Origin: Nageia nagi
Taxonomy: Eukaryota > Pinophyta
Assembly (NCBI GenBank): GCA_050084985.1
Contig: JBITNC010000001.1
Coordinates: 154,690,001 to 154,754,000 of the forward strand
Reading direction: 5' to 3'
DNA length: 64,000 nt
Shown here: positions 36,372 to 46,035 of the stretch, piece after piece
How the letters are laid out: every line of letters starts with the position of its first letter
How positions within the stretch are numbered: position 1 is the first letter of the stretch
Made by a program: the position numbers and the translations under genes
Notes under the pieces: generated by a model
What the model saw: only the letters and a program-made list of their open reading frames with translations
The model's database searches: none
What the model was told of the DNA's origin: nothing

Positions 36372-37004
36372 CAAATGTTTAATGATATTTATGTTGAATT
36401 TTACAAGCAAAATACAAAAAAATTAAAAAAATAATGTTCAAGTTTTAAATTTGCATTTGAAGAAGGTGAATAACTATGATTAATGCTATTGAATTAAAAG
36501 AAGATATGATGAATTTTAATTAGAAGAACAAGAAATTAAGGGAAATTATTAAAAAGAATAGGTGGGAGCCCAAATATTATGGTACAAAAAAGTTTCAATT
36601 GATCCATCATTGTAATTGATAGATAATTTCAAAAGAGAAGAGATGAAACCATTGCAAAATCTCTCCTCCATAGTAGGTAATTTTATTCAATATAGAATTT
36701 TAAGTGATGATACTAAGTTTGAGTACAAGTTATCACCATGGAACTTGAAATTTGATGACTTTTAAGACTATTTAAATTTAGAAATTTGATTTCTATGTTC
36801 ATTCTCAAGATTTTGAATGCTTTAAAACTCATGCTTTGAATTTAATTCCTAGTAATTTGTATTGAATGGTAAAAAACAAAAATTTTGATTTCAATATTTT
36901 TAAACTTGTAGATGTTTGAATAAAAAAAGGGCTAGGAATTTGCCTTGGCTATTTTGCAAGTTAAATTTGAATGTTAAAAGAGAGTTTAATAATTTTTACT
37001 TGTA

Positions 37005-37060
37005 TTCAACTGAATGGTAGCATCTTGCTACTAGATGATAACATCTTAAAATTGCATGCT
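37005..37060. repeat. 21-bp minisatellite, right array of unit B (short)
   Basis: Two or three units (GGTAGCATCTTGCTACTAGATG), homologous to 28815-28930 but contracted. Confidence 0.6.
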
Positions 37061-37264
37061 TGGGTCATTTTTACATAGTTCAAACTATACAATTGATTAC
37101 TAAAAGTGTTCAACCTTACAATTGATAGTATTTTATGTCAATCTTATAGAATTTTTTTTTTTGAAATATTGCTAAGTGTATTAAAAGCTAGATAATTGAA
37201 ATAGTTGCCCATCATTTCCATTCTTATATATGTTAATTATGAATGATTGAAGAATATTATTTTT

Positions 37265-37500
37265 CTAAATATTTATCACTTCAACCTTGATGTTACTTAA
37301 ACTTCTTCATTCTACTAAAGACCTCCATGTGGCCATAGCCTTATTAATTGGAAAATTATACATAGAATAATTTGGAACATACAATCACAAATAAGCATCC
37401 AAGTTATTTCTAATATGTTATGTAGTTTCACCTTAATAAAAGAAATATCACTGAAGACTCTTTCATCTTATACTAAACTGAGTATGATTATCCAACATAA
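37265..37500 (-). pseudogene. hAT transposase C-terminal fragment, unit B
   Basis: The minus strand encodes VFSDISFIKVKLHN and, after a frameshift, a LDAYL/MDNF-like end. This is the same piece of transposase as at 29150-29380, and it is again cut at the unit junction. Confidence 0.6.
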
Positions 37501-37679
37501 TTTAAGGGAAAAATTTAAGATTTCATATAAAAATAAATTCATATGAATGGTGAATTTATTTTTCTTGAGAAATAGCGAGTAGCAATTTTCCTATGAAGGT
37601 GCATGAAAGAAATGAAAAATATAATTTTGAGAAAAATACAAGGTGTTTTTTTTGTGAATTTATATATCATGCACTACTA

Positions 37680-37935
37680 TTGGTTGAATGTGCCACCAAA
37701 TGGTAATAAGTTCCATTGGATGGTTACACTTGCCATCAAATAATTATATATAATCGGATGGTTACACTTACAAATGGATAATTGAATTTGCAACCATATG
37801 CTTACACTTACAACTGTATGGTTGCACTTATCATTATTTAGTGGCACTTATCACTATTCAATGGCAATTATCACCATCCAGTTGTAATTACCATCACCCT
37901 TACATTCTACATTATAACCAATTAGTTGCACCCTG
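37680..37935. repeat. 21-bp minisatellite, left array of unit C
   Basis: About a dozen degenerate units, for example TGGATGGTTACACTTGCCATC, ATATGCTTACACTTACAACTG and TATGGTTGCACTTATCATTA. Period close to 21 bases; subterminal in the element. Confidence 0.65.
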
Positions 37936-38153
37936 CTACTGATTGATAGGAGTTCTAAGGTATAATGGTATTAATGCAATAATGTATCTATGAATAATTA
38001 TTTTTGAACTAATTTTGAAAGCATTCTTCTCTTAGAGCTTTTCTCTTCTATTAAGTGCTTCCTAGTTCCCTCCCATTATGTCTATTCTATTCATACCTTT
38101 AGCTAGTGCATCATTATTTGTGTGTTTCTAACTGTTCTATTGTAAATTCAATC

Positions 38154-40870
38154 ATGATTTCTTCTACTAAGGTTTCCTTCAAAACCATTTTATACCCTAA
38201 TAGAATCATTGATCTTGCAAAACTATATGCATATATGGATTTAGTGGATAAGGTAGGTCTTCGAGGATTTACTTACATGTTGCAGTTTGATGTTGACTCA
38301 AGGCTCCTAAACCTCCTATTATCAAGTTATGACAAGGAAAAAGGTATTTTTACTATCAAATTATCTTTTAAGATATTGGTGTATGGCACAGCGATATCAG
38401 ATGTGAAATGTCTAACTAGTCTTCTAAACAAAGAAGGGGATACTCTTACCATAACATCAAAGGCTATTTTCAAGAAAGATACGAAGAATTACCTTGAGTC
38501 CCATTACAATATATCATTTTATGACCCAATAAACTTATGATATTTCTATATTTGTGAATCATTTCAATTTAGTTTTTGAACTATTGTTAATCTATGATTT
38601 CTATCTAGCAATTTTTAAGATTATGGTTGAGTAGAGGTGTTATTTATAATAATTTCACCAATAATTACCTCAAGTCTATGATAAAGTTATTCTTTGCATG
38701 TGTTATTTTGCAAGGGTGATTAGGGAAGATTCTATAATGGGCTTACACATACATTGTGTTCACTAATAATACCAATGTTATCACCATAATAAAAAATTTA
38801 TTAGGGTTTTTCTTTGAAGTATTTTATGATTTAATTAATGAACAACCACTAACATGTTTGACAAAATGCATGAACCAAATATCTCTATCTTTATATCAAA
38901 TTTATGTATGTATTCCCTTCAGTATTTATTATTATGTCTAGGTTGTGTAATATTTTTTACCTAAACCAACAATTATATCATATACAAAGTTAAGCATATG
39001 CAAGTGCAAAGAAGAGGGGGCCAATATTCAAAGATCACCAAGATGAAGGTGGGATGGAATCTAACATGTATAGTAAGGAAACATAGCCCCTTAATATACT
39101 ATAAAAAAAAAATAAAGAGTTCAATTACATCAAGAATATCTCAATTTCCTAAAATTTTAGTTTACGGTAAAGAGGCTAAATGCAATAGATAAGGAATATG
39201 ATTGTTTTCTATTATAATGTCAAATTTCACTCTGTATTCTAAATACAGACATAGAAGATCTTTGTAACAAGAGTTTGATATAATAACCACATAGGAAACC
39301 ATACATGCAACAACTCACAACATCTCATAGTTAATCAATCAAGCACCCATATAATAAACTAGTTGTATTTTCATTCATGCAACTACTAGCACATCCTCCC
39401 ATGCAACCACATGGATACCCACCTAGGGAACCACTCATATACCTACACATGCCATCTAATAAGGCTAAGGTGATTATATACTCATGGGTGCACCTAAAAA
39501 GTAGCATGATTCACTCAATTTGTATAAGGGTGCACCCAAATAGGTGCACATTGCTTCAAGTTGGGTGCATCTTGCTACTAACTAGGTGCACCTTGCTACC
39601 AATAATATTTTTGAACTTATTTTTTAAATTCATATGGCTTACAATATACATTTTTTAATTGAACAATTTTGATAAGAAGGACTTACAGACATCACCATTA
39701 ATTCCATTACTAGGACAAGTTCAAAGGAGAGGAAAGCAAATTTTCATAATCACTGCTAAGGCTTGATCATTTTAGACATTGAACATTTCATGTTCATACT
39801 TTTCAATTCTAAATCTTGAGAATGTTTGAAGCACAAGTGGGGCCAAATTGCAATAAATTTATTTATATGAAGATTATTTTGGAATTGATAGCACTCCCAC
39901 TCCTTATGAACTCTTTCAACTATATGACATCATTAAGAGTATTTAGATGGGTACTTAGACTACTTCATAATAGATTTTTCCTAAATATTCTCAATTTCAA
40001 ATCCAAAATATTACGAAGAATGAGTAGAGAACTAATAATGAAGAATTTTTGATTGATCATTTGATTGAGAAAACTTCCCTCAAAAGTATACAAAATACAT
40101 TAATATTAGATATGGAAAGATTAATATAGTGGGAGTATAGGGCTAAGGTCATGGTGAATGAAATAAAGGCTAGATATGAAAACTACTCCCAATGTCACTA
40201 GTTGTATGTTCAAGTGCAAAATCAACCAACAAAAATTGATCTCTTTTGGCTTACGCTAAGGATGGTTTGATTTCTTTTCTAAATCAATACAATGATGTTA
40301 TTTTTAGTTATTATTTAGACAAAGTGGAGAATCTAAATAGAGAAGTTCATGCCTTTTTAACAAATGGACTCAAGATAAGAAGGCTATTGAAATTGCTATT
40401 GCAAAAAGAGATAAAGCAATAGTATTTTCCATTTTGTTTACACTAGTGAAAAATATGACTAATAATATTTTAGATATGAAAAGGTTTAATGATATTTATA
40501 TTGAATTTTATAGGAAAAATATGAAAATTTAAAAAATAATTTTCAATTTTTAATTTTCCATTTGAAGAAGGTGAAAGACATGTGATCAATGCTATTGAAT
40601 GAAAGAAGATATGGTGAAGTTGAATTTAAAGAATAACACATTAAGGTAAATTATTGAAGAGCATGGGTGGGACCCTAAAATAATATGGCACAAAAAAGTT
40701 GTAGTTGATCCATCATCAACCTCAGTGGGAAACACCATGAGAGAAGAGAGAAAAATATTACAAAATTTCTCCTCTACGATGGACAATTTGATTCAATCTA
40801 AAATTTAGAGTGAGGACACTAAGGTTAAGTAGAAGTTACCACCATGGAATTTAGAAGTTGGTTACATTTA
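38154..40870 (+). pseudogene. Accessory gene of hAT-like element X, copy C (best preserved block 1)
   Basis: Homologue of the genes at 25805 and 30009. Block 1 is open for 128 codons from the conserved ATG (38154-38537): STKVSFKTILYPNRIIDLAK, YMDLVDKVGLRGFTYM, SSYDKEKGIFTIKLS, LLNKEGDTLTITSKAIFKKD and YLESHYNISFYDP. Block 2 follows to about 38940 (TNNTNVITIIKNLLG, FFEVFYDLINEQP, then CMNQISLSLYQIYVCIP). Block 3 is charged. A minisatellite comes next, then block 4 (about 39820-40790) ending in a coiled-coil-like segment with WHKKVVVDPS. Residues shared with copy A and with the minus-strand gene of Y show selection acted on the protein in the past. Function unknown; no domain recognised. Confidence 0.6.
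39480..39605. repeat. Internal minisatellite of unit C accessory gene
   Basis: Units of about 21 bases such as TTGCTACTAACTAGGTGCACC and TTGCTTCAAGTTGGGTGCATC, with GGTGCACC palindromes. Same place as 27210-27300 in unit A. Confidence 0.65.
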
Positions 40871-41109
40871 AGACTATTTAAATTTATTAATTTGCTTTCT
40901 CTATTAAATATCAAGACTTTGAATGTTTTAAAAATGATGCTTTGAATTTAATTGCTAGTAATTTGCATTGAATGGTAAAAAAGTTAAAATTTTAATTTCA
41001 ACATTTTTAAAATTTTGCATGTTTGAATTTTAAAAAAGGTTTGGAATATTCCATGGCTATTATACAAATTGCATTTGAATGTTAAATGAGAGTTTTATAA
41101 TTTTCACTT

Positions 41110-41240
41110 TGATGTAATCAAAAGGTAGTATCCTTCAACTGGATGATAGAATCCTATAGCTAGATGCCAATATCTTGCAACCAAATGGTAGCATCTTGCT
41201 ACTAGATGGTAGCATCCTACAACTAGATGGTGACATCTTG
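41110..41240. repeat. 21-bp minisatellite, right array of unit C
   Basis: About six units, for example GGTAGCATCTTGCTACTAGAT and GGTAGCATCCTACAACTAGAT, between the accessory gene and the transposase end. Confidence 0.75.
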
Positions 41241-41453
41241 AAACTACATGCTTGGTTCATTGTTACACAATTCAAACTATACAATTGATTACTAATTTAA
41301 TCTTGTAATTAATAGTATTTTTGTGTCAATCTTATACAATTTTTTAATTTGAAGAATTTCTGTGTATTAAAAGGCAAATAACATAAATAATTGCCCAACA
41401 TTTCCATCCTCAAATATGTTAATTATATTTTTTTAAAGAACATTATCTATTTG

Positions 41454-41461
41454 AATATATA
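41454..41461. other. 8-bp target site duplication of element Y, left copy
   Basis: AATATATA directly before the Y terminus; the right copy is AATATATG (7 of 8 identical). Units A (near 29140) and B (near 37258) show the unoccupied site. Confidence 0.75.
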
Positions 41462-41476
41462 TAAGGATCATTTTAG
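41462..41476 (+). repeat. Left terminal inverted repeat of Y
   Basis: TAAGGATCATTTTAG, paired with the reverse complement of 49701-49715. The next 30 bases (ATTAGCTAATAAGCAAATTTT) are shared with the left end of element Z at 55513. Confidence 0.8.
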
Positions 41477-41939
41477 CCATAAATATTAGCTAATAAGCAA
41501 ATTTTTGGAATTGTAAAATTGAAAAAAGGTGAATTTTTATATTTAGAACAATACCCAATTCACCAAAATGTTTATTAATTTTTTTTGGGGCCTGATTTGT
41601 CAAGTCAAAAATAAATTTTAAATTAAATTTTTATTAATTCACTAATATTTTGAAATAATAACTAGCTAACTTCACCTTGAAATTACAAATTATTATTTTT
41701 ATTTTATTAAATTGCCCCATATATATACCTTAATTAAAAAAATAAATTTGATATATCCATTTTTATTTTCTTCTAGATGAATCTGCTTTGTGCAAGCATG
41801 TTAACAAAGCCTACAAAATCTAAAGAGTTACAAAACTATGATAATTGGTATGATCATATTTTGAATTTTATTATGTTTCATCATTTGAATTTCATATCTA
41901 CCTCCAAATGATAGTAGATGTATCTAAACAATCCATGGT

Positions 41940-42310
41940 GCTTCCGAATGATGGCATATGCTTCCACATAGTGGCATGTGCTTTCATATGGTAGCAAGCT
42001 ACCAAATGATTGCAAGTTATTACCAAACAATAGCAAGTTACTACCATATGGTTGCAGGGTGCTACCAGAGGGTTACAAGTTGCTACTAGATGATTGTAGG
42101 TTGCTACCTTTTGATAGCAATATGCTACCTTAGGTTATCATTCAGTAGTAACCTACAACCATTTAGTAGCATCCTGTAATCATTTGGTAGAAAGTTGTAG
42201 TAACTATCTAGTAAAGGTTGCTATCATGTGATCGCATTTGGTTCTAAACTACACCAAGTGGTAGTAGAAAATGCAACCATGCAGTAGCAACCTTTACCAG
42301 ATAGTAGCTG
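41940..42310. repeat. 21-bp minisatellite, left array of Y
   Basis: The clearest array in the window: about 15-18 units with period 21, for example GCTACCAGAGGGTTACAAGTT, GCTACTAGATGATTGTAGGTT and ACTACCATATGGTTGCAGGGT. Near 42130 the array changes to the reverse-complement sense (AGTAGCAACC), so it holds both orientations of a palindromic unit. Confidence 0.85.
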
Positions 42311-42664
42311 ATTATTCAACATGTTTATATTTTTATCTATTTTCTATTGTATTAAATTTTTTAATTTAACTATTAATTACAAATTCTATGCAATCTAAGA
42401 ATACTAGTAAAGCGATATGAAAAAAAGATATATTATCTTATTTTGCTAATGAACATTCACAAAATGAAGGAACTCATCAAGCATCTTCAATTGATATAGG
42501 TACTTTTCTTAGTTATTATTTTTAATGTAAGACTTCAAATTCTAAATTTATTAATTTCAATATATGGAAATACATTGTGATTATAATGATATACCACCTA
42601 ATAATAATTATGTCCAACTAATTTTGGTCTAATTAATAATAATGATAATTTTTAATTTCAATAT

Positions 42665-45078
42665 GCAAAAAACCCTAATAATGATGTACCACTTGATTTT
42701 GCTCCAATTGATGTACAACCACTTTTAGTTGAGTACCCTACATATGGACCACCTTTACATTATGATAATCCTCCTAACCTATCTACAAATAAAAGTTCAC
42801 AAAAATGTATGGATAAATCTATAGACAAATCTATAAATAGATCTACGAAAAATGATAATGAAAATTAGAAAAGAAAATGTAGTGCAAAATGAATAATTGG
42901 AAGAGTATTTTAGGTCAATTGGGAAGCAAAATATATGTTCATTGAACCAATTGATCCTTGTAATGGAAATGATCCAACAAAGTGCAAATGTAAGATATGT
43001 TTTTGGGAACAAAAAAAGAACATCAAATGCAACTAAAAATAGATACAATACAAAAACTTTGTGGTAACTTATATTAAAACAAAATAGATAAGAATGGATA
43101 GACAATTAAGTGTTACAGGGATAAAATTGAAGATGAGTGTAATCACTTATGATATAAAGTAGAATATGAAAGGTACATGAAAGAAAAATGAGATCTATAA
43201 GAAAACAATGGAACACTAGAAACGCATTTTGGAAAAATTACTGATACAAAAAGGTAAGCAAAATTTACTCAATTTTGTACTATATTTCATATTCTTAAAT
43301 AGGGTAGGCCTATTGTAGATTTTATAAATTTTAAAATTTTATATCAAAGAGTTGAATTATAGAATGTACCGTAAAAATATTGGTCAAATACAAGTGCTTG
43401 GGAAATGGTAAAATGTTTGTCAATGGTTGAGATTGAAATTTTAAAAGACAAAGTTAAAAAATCATAACTTATTTCACTATCACTTGATGAAGTTACAATA
43501 GTGGATAATACTTCATGGGTTTGTGTGCATGTATACACTTTTCAAAATAATTGTAGGACATCACATCCATTGAATGTTCATAAGTTTGATGAAAATTGTA
43601 ATGTACAAAATCTTTACAAGTTAGTTATTTCTAACTTAAAAATATTTTGTTGGAATGGATGATTATGAAATTGCTACCAAATTGATATGTGTTGGAGCAG
43701 ATGGTGTATCAGTAATGCAAGGTAATAGAAATGGTATTTATGTTAGATTATAGAATTTAGTAGGTCCTTATATGATTCTCATTCATTATATGGTACATAG
43801 AATGAACCTTGCATATAGAATTGTTAGCACTTTTATAAGCGTATCAAAAGTGGAAGAGCTTATTCATGATTTGCATGCATATATCATAAGAAGCCCAAAA
43901 AGATATAAAGAGGTCAAAAATATCTCTATTGGAATAACTAATGGAAATAAACTTTTAAAAGATAATGATACAATATGGATTTCATTGTATGAACCAACAA
44001 AAAAGATTTTTTTATTGAATATCCATCTTTTACTAGTTATATGTATGAACACCATAATGCAATTGATAAAGCAAAAGATTTACTATTCCATTTAACAACT
44101 TTTTAAATATTAATAACTTTATGCAAAATTCTTCCAATGTTAGATGAAATCAATACTTTAGTGAAACATGCTCAAGAAAGATGTATATACATATCTAATT
44201 TCATGTCTTTGAGGAAATAGGTATCTTTATCTTTGGATATGCTTTATACATGTGTAGACAATTTTAAAGATCCTTTATTTCAAAGATGGGAAATTTTGAC
44301 AAATGTTAAACTTCCAAATATTTTTTTGAAATTTAACATCAATAATCATCTTTTTATAGAGGTGAAAGAAAAGTTGATACCATTACATGTTCAAAATATG
44401 AGAAGGGATTTGGTTGGAGTAGAATATGAAGATGAACTTATAAATCATCTTCTTTTTAATAATTATTTTTTTGAAACACATGTTAATTTAAAATATATTT
44501 ATACAAATTTAACTAATGAAATCTATGAACAATTTCAAAGAGATGATTTACTTAAATCTATGATAATTGTGAATCCAAAATTTTGGAATACAGATAATGG
44601 TGAATAGTTAATTCATGATTTGTTTCATAAATAAATGGTAATTCTTGGAACACATTTTCATAAAAAAGTAGAAATAAATGCACAAAATATTAATGGTATT
44701 TTGAGTAAAGAATTGTTGATAACACAATCCAACCATTTTGGACTTGCTATGATTAAACAATACTCTCTATTATCAGAACCAATAGAAAATGGTGCCATTA
44801 AATGTCTTTGGGTGAAACTTTATCCAAGTTCTTATCTTCAAGGTAATATTAGTGAGTATTTTAAATTATATGAATTGTGTCAAACAATGATTATGGATTC
44901 CATTGAAGATGAAAAGGTATTCAACACTTTATCTTTTATTAAATCCAAGCTACAAAATAAATTGGACAAAAACTTGGATACATGTAATAGATTATATGTT
45001 TCCTCTTATGATATGGATTCTTTTCCAATAGAAAGGGAATGGATCTTTTATTTTCTTCTACACAAAGGAGAGGTGTAA
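42665..45078 (+). pseudogene. BED-finger hAT transposase of element Y (decayed)
   Basis: DNA-cutting transposase of the hAT superfamily, close to the BED-finger/DUF4371 branch. An N-terminal linker is followed by a BED-like zinc finger near 42920-43050 (W.AKYMFIEP, KCKCKICFW). The RNase H-like core has SLDEVT at about 43482 with a candidate first catalytic Asp, NTSWVCVHVY, CVGADGVSVMQG near 43690 with the second, and HYMVHRMNLAYR near 43785, where the usual Cys of the CxxH motif is lost. Then come IVNPKFWN, and the C-terminal dimerisation region with CQTMIMDSIEDEKVF, FIKSKLQNKLDKN and RLYVSSYDMDSFP (to 45030). Two long stretches remain open (44233-44607, 44635-45078). Frameshifts near 43650 and stops at 44608 and 44632 inactivate it. 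Confidence 0.8.
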
Positions 45079-45369
45079 ACAATTGTGAAGAGAATGCTCC
45101 AATAGAAAAGTACACACCAACAACAAAACAAATCATAATAAAACAAGTTGTCGAAGGGTTTTAATTTGAAATACCTAAATAAAACATTTCGAATACTTGT
45201 AATTTTGGATCTTAGATTCTAAAATTTGCTTTACTAATCAAATTCATTTCATGTTATTGTTGACTAATATTTTTAATTAGTATATTTCTTTTTTCTATGT
45301 ATGTTATTGTTTACTTATGAATTCAATTAGTATATTTGTATTTTTTGTCTAAAATATTTCTAACTTGTT

Positions 45370-46015
45370 ATTATTTCCAAATCAACATAGATGTGAATAA
45401 CTATATAAATTTTAACAAATATAACATTCAACCATAACATTTCAAAGAATAAAATATAACATAACCATAATATTTTAAATATAAAGTAAACATAACATTT
45501 CAAATAAACATAACCATAACATTAAAAAAAAAACCTAAAATATTTCAAATAAGCATAACCATAACATTCAACTAGAAAATTCAATTACAATATAAATTTT
45601 AAATATAAGATAACCATCACATAAATTTCAAAGATAATCAAACATAACCATAAAAACTATCAATGTAATCTAAACCAAACTAGTCTTAACAATAACATAA
45701 CCATATAACATTTCAAATAAGTATAACCAACATTCAACTATGAAATTGAATAACAACATAAATTTGAAATATAAGATAACCATATCAATAATTTCAAAGA
45801 TAGTATAACCATCAAAGTATTTTAAATCAAACATAACATAAAATAACCATAAAAGTATTCTAAATCAAACATAACCATAAAAATTATCAATGTAGTCTCA
45901 ACCAAAGTAGTCTTAATAATAACCATAGAAACCATCAAAATAGTACAATAGAAACCATCAAAGTAGTCCAATACAAACCATAAAAGTACTAAAGAGTGTC
46001 AAATTATACTAATAT
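45370..46015. repeat. CATAACCATAAC-rich repeats between the two convergent genes of Y
   Basis: AT-rich DNA built on AACATAACCATAAC and TTCAAATAAG motifs. A longer duplication is visible: 45543-45700 and 45712-45924 both run from TTCAAATAAGCATAACC-like to AGTCTTAACAATAAC-like sequence. It fills the gap between the transposase stop and the accessory gene stop, so it covers both 3' ends. Confidence 0.65.
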
Positions 46016-46035
46016 CCCTCCCTTATTCTCTTCCT

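Larger units (their letters stand above)
30009..36740 (+). pseudogene. Accessory gene of hAT-like element X, copy B, split by a solo LTR
   Basis: Homologue of the accessory gene in unit A, with the same start context (TTCAATCATG). It reads SSFAKVSFKNII, DMYMDWVDNA, then after frameshifts FGDDEK and FESHYNVSFDEL, and further VVLQG and YFEALYDLMNA. Block 4 (YIDLYEDY-like and STTPYELFQ, about 31440-31530) runs to about 32080. The solo LTR at 32087-36366 interrupts it, and the coiled-coil-like end resumes at 36372 to about 36740. Several stops and frameshifts besides the insertion show it is dead. Confidence 0.55.
29381..37503. mobile_element. hAT-like element X, tandem unit B (carries a solo LTR)
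   Basis: Second unit, with the same order of parts as unit A. Left terminus TAGGGAAAAGTTTAAGAT, typical in form of a hAT terminal repeat. After removal of the solo LTR and one target-duplication copy (32087-36371) it is about 3.84 kb, close to unit A. It ends at CATAATTT, aligning base for base with the A/B junction, and unit C follows. Confidence 0.7.

Noticed and set aside
41940-42310. Regularly spaced palindromic repeats that could suggest a CRISPR array
   Set aside because: There are no unique spacers between repeats; the 21-base units follow each other directly, and the setting is a plant DNA transposon.
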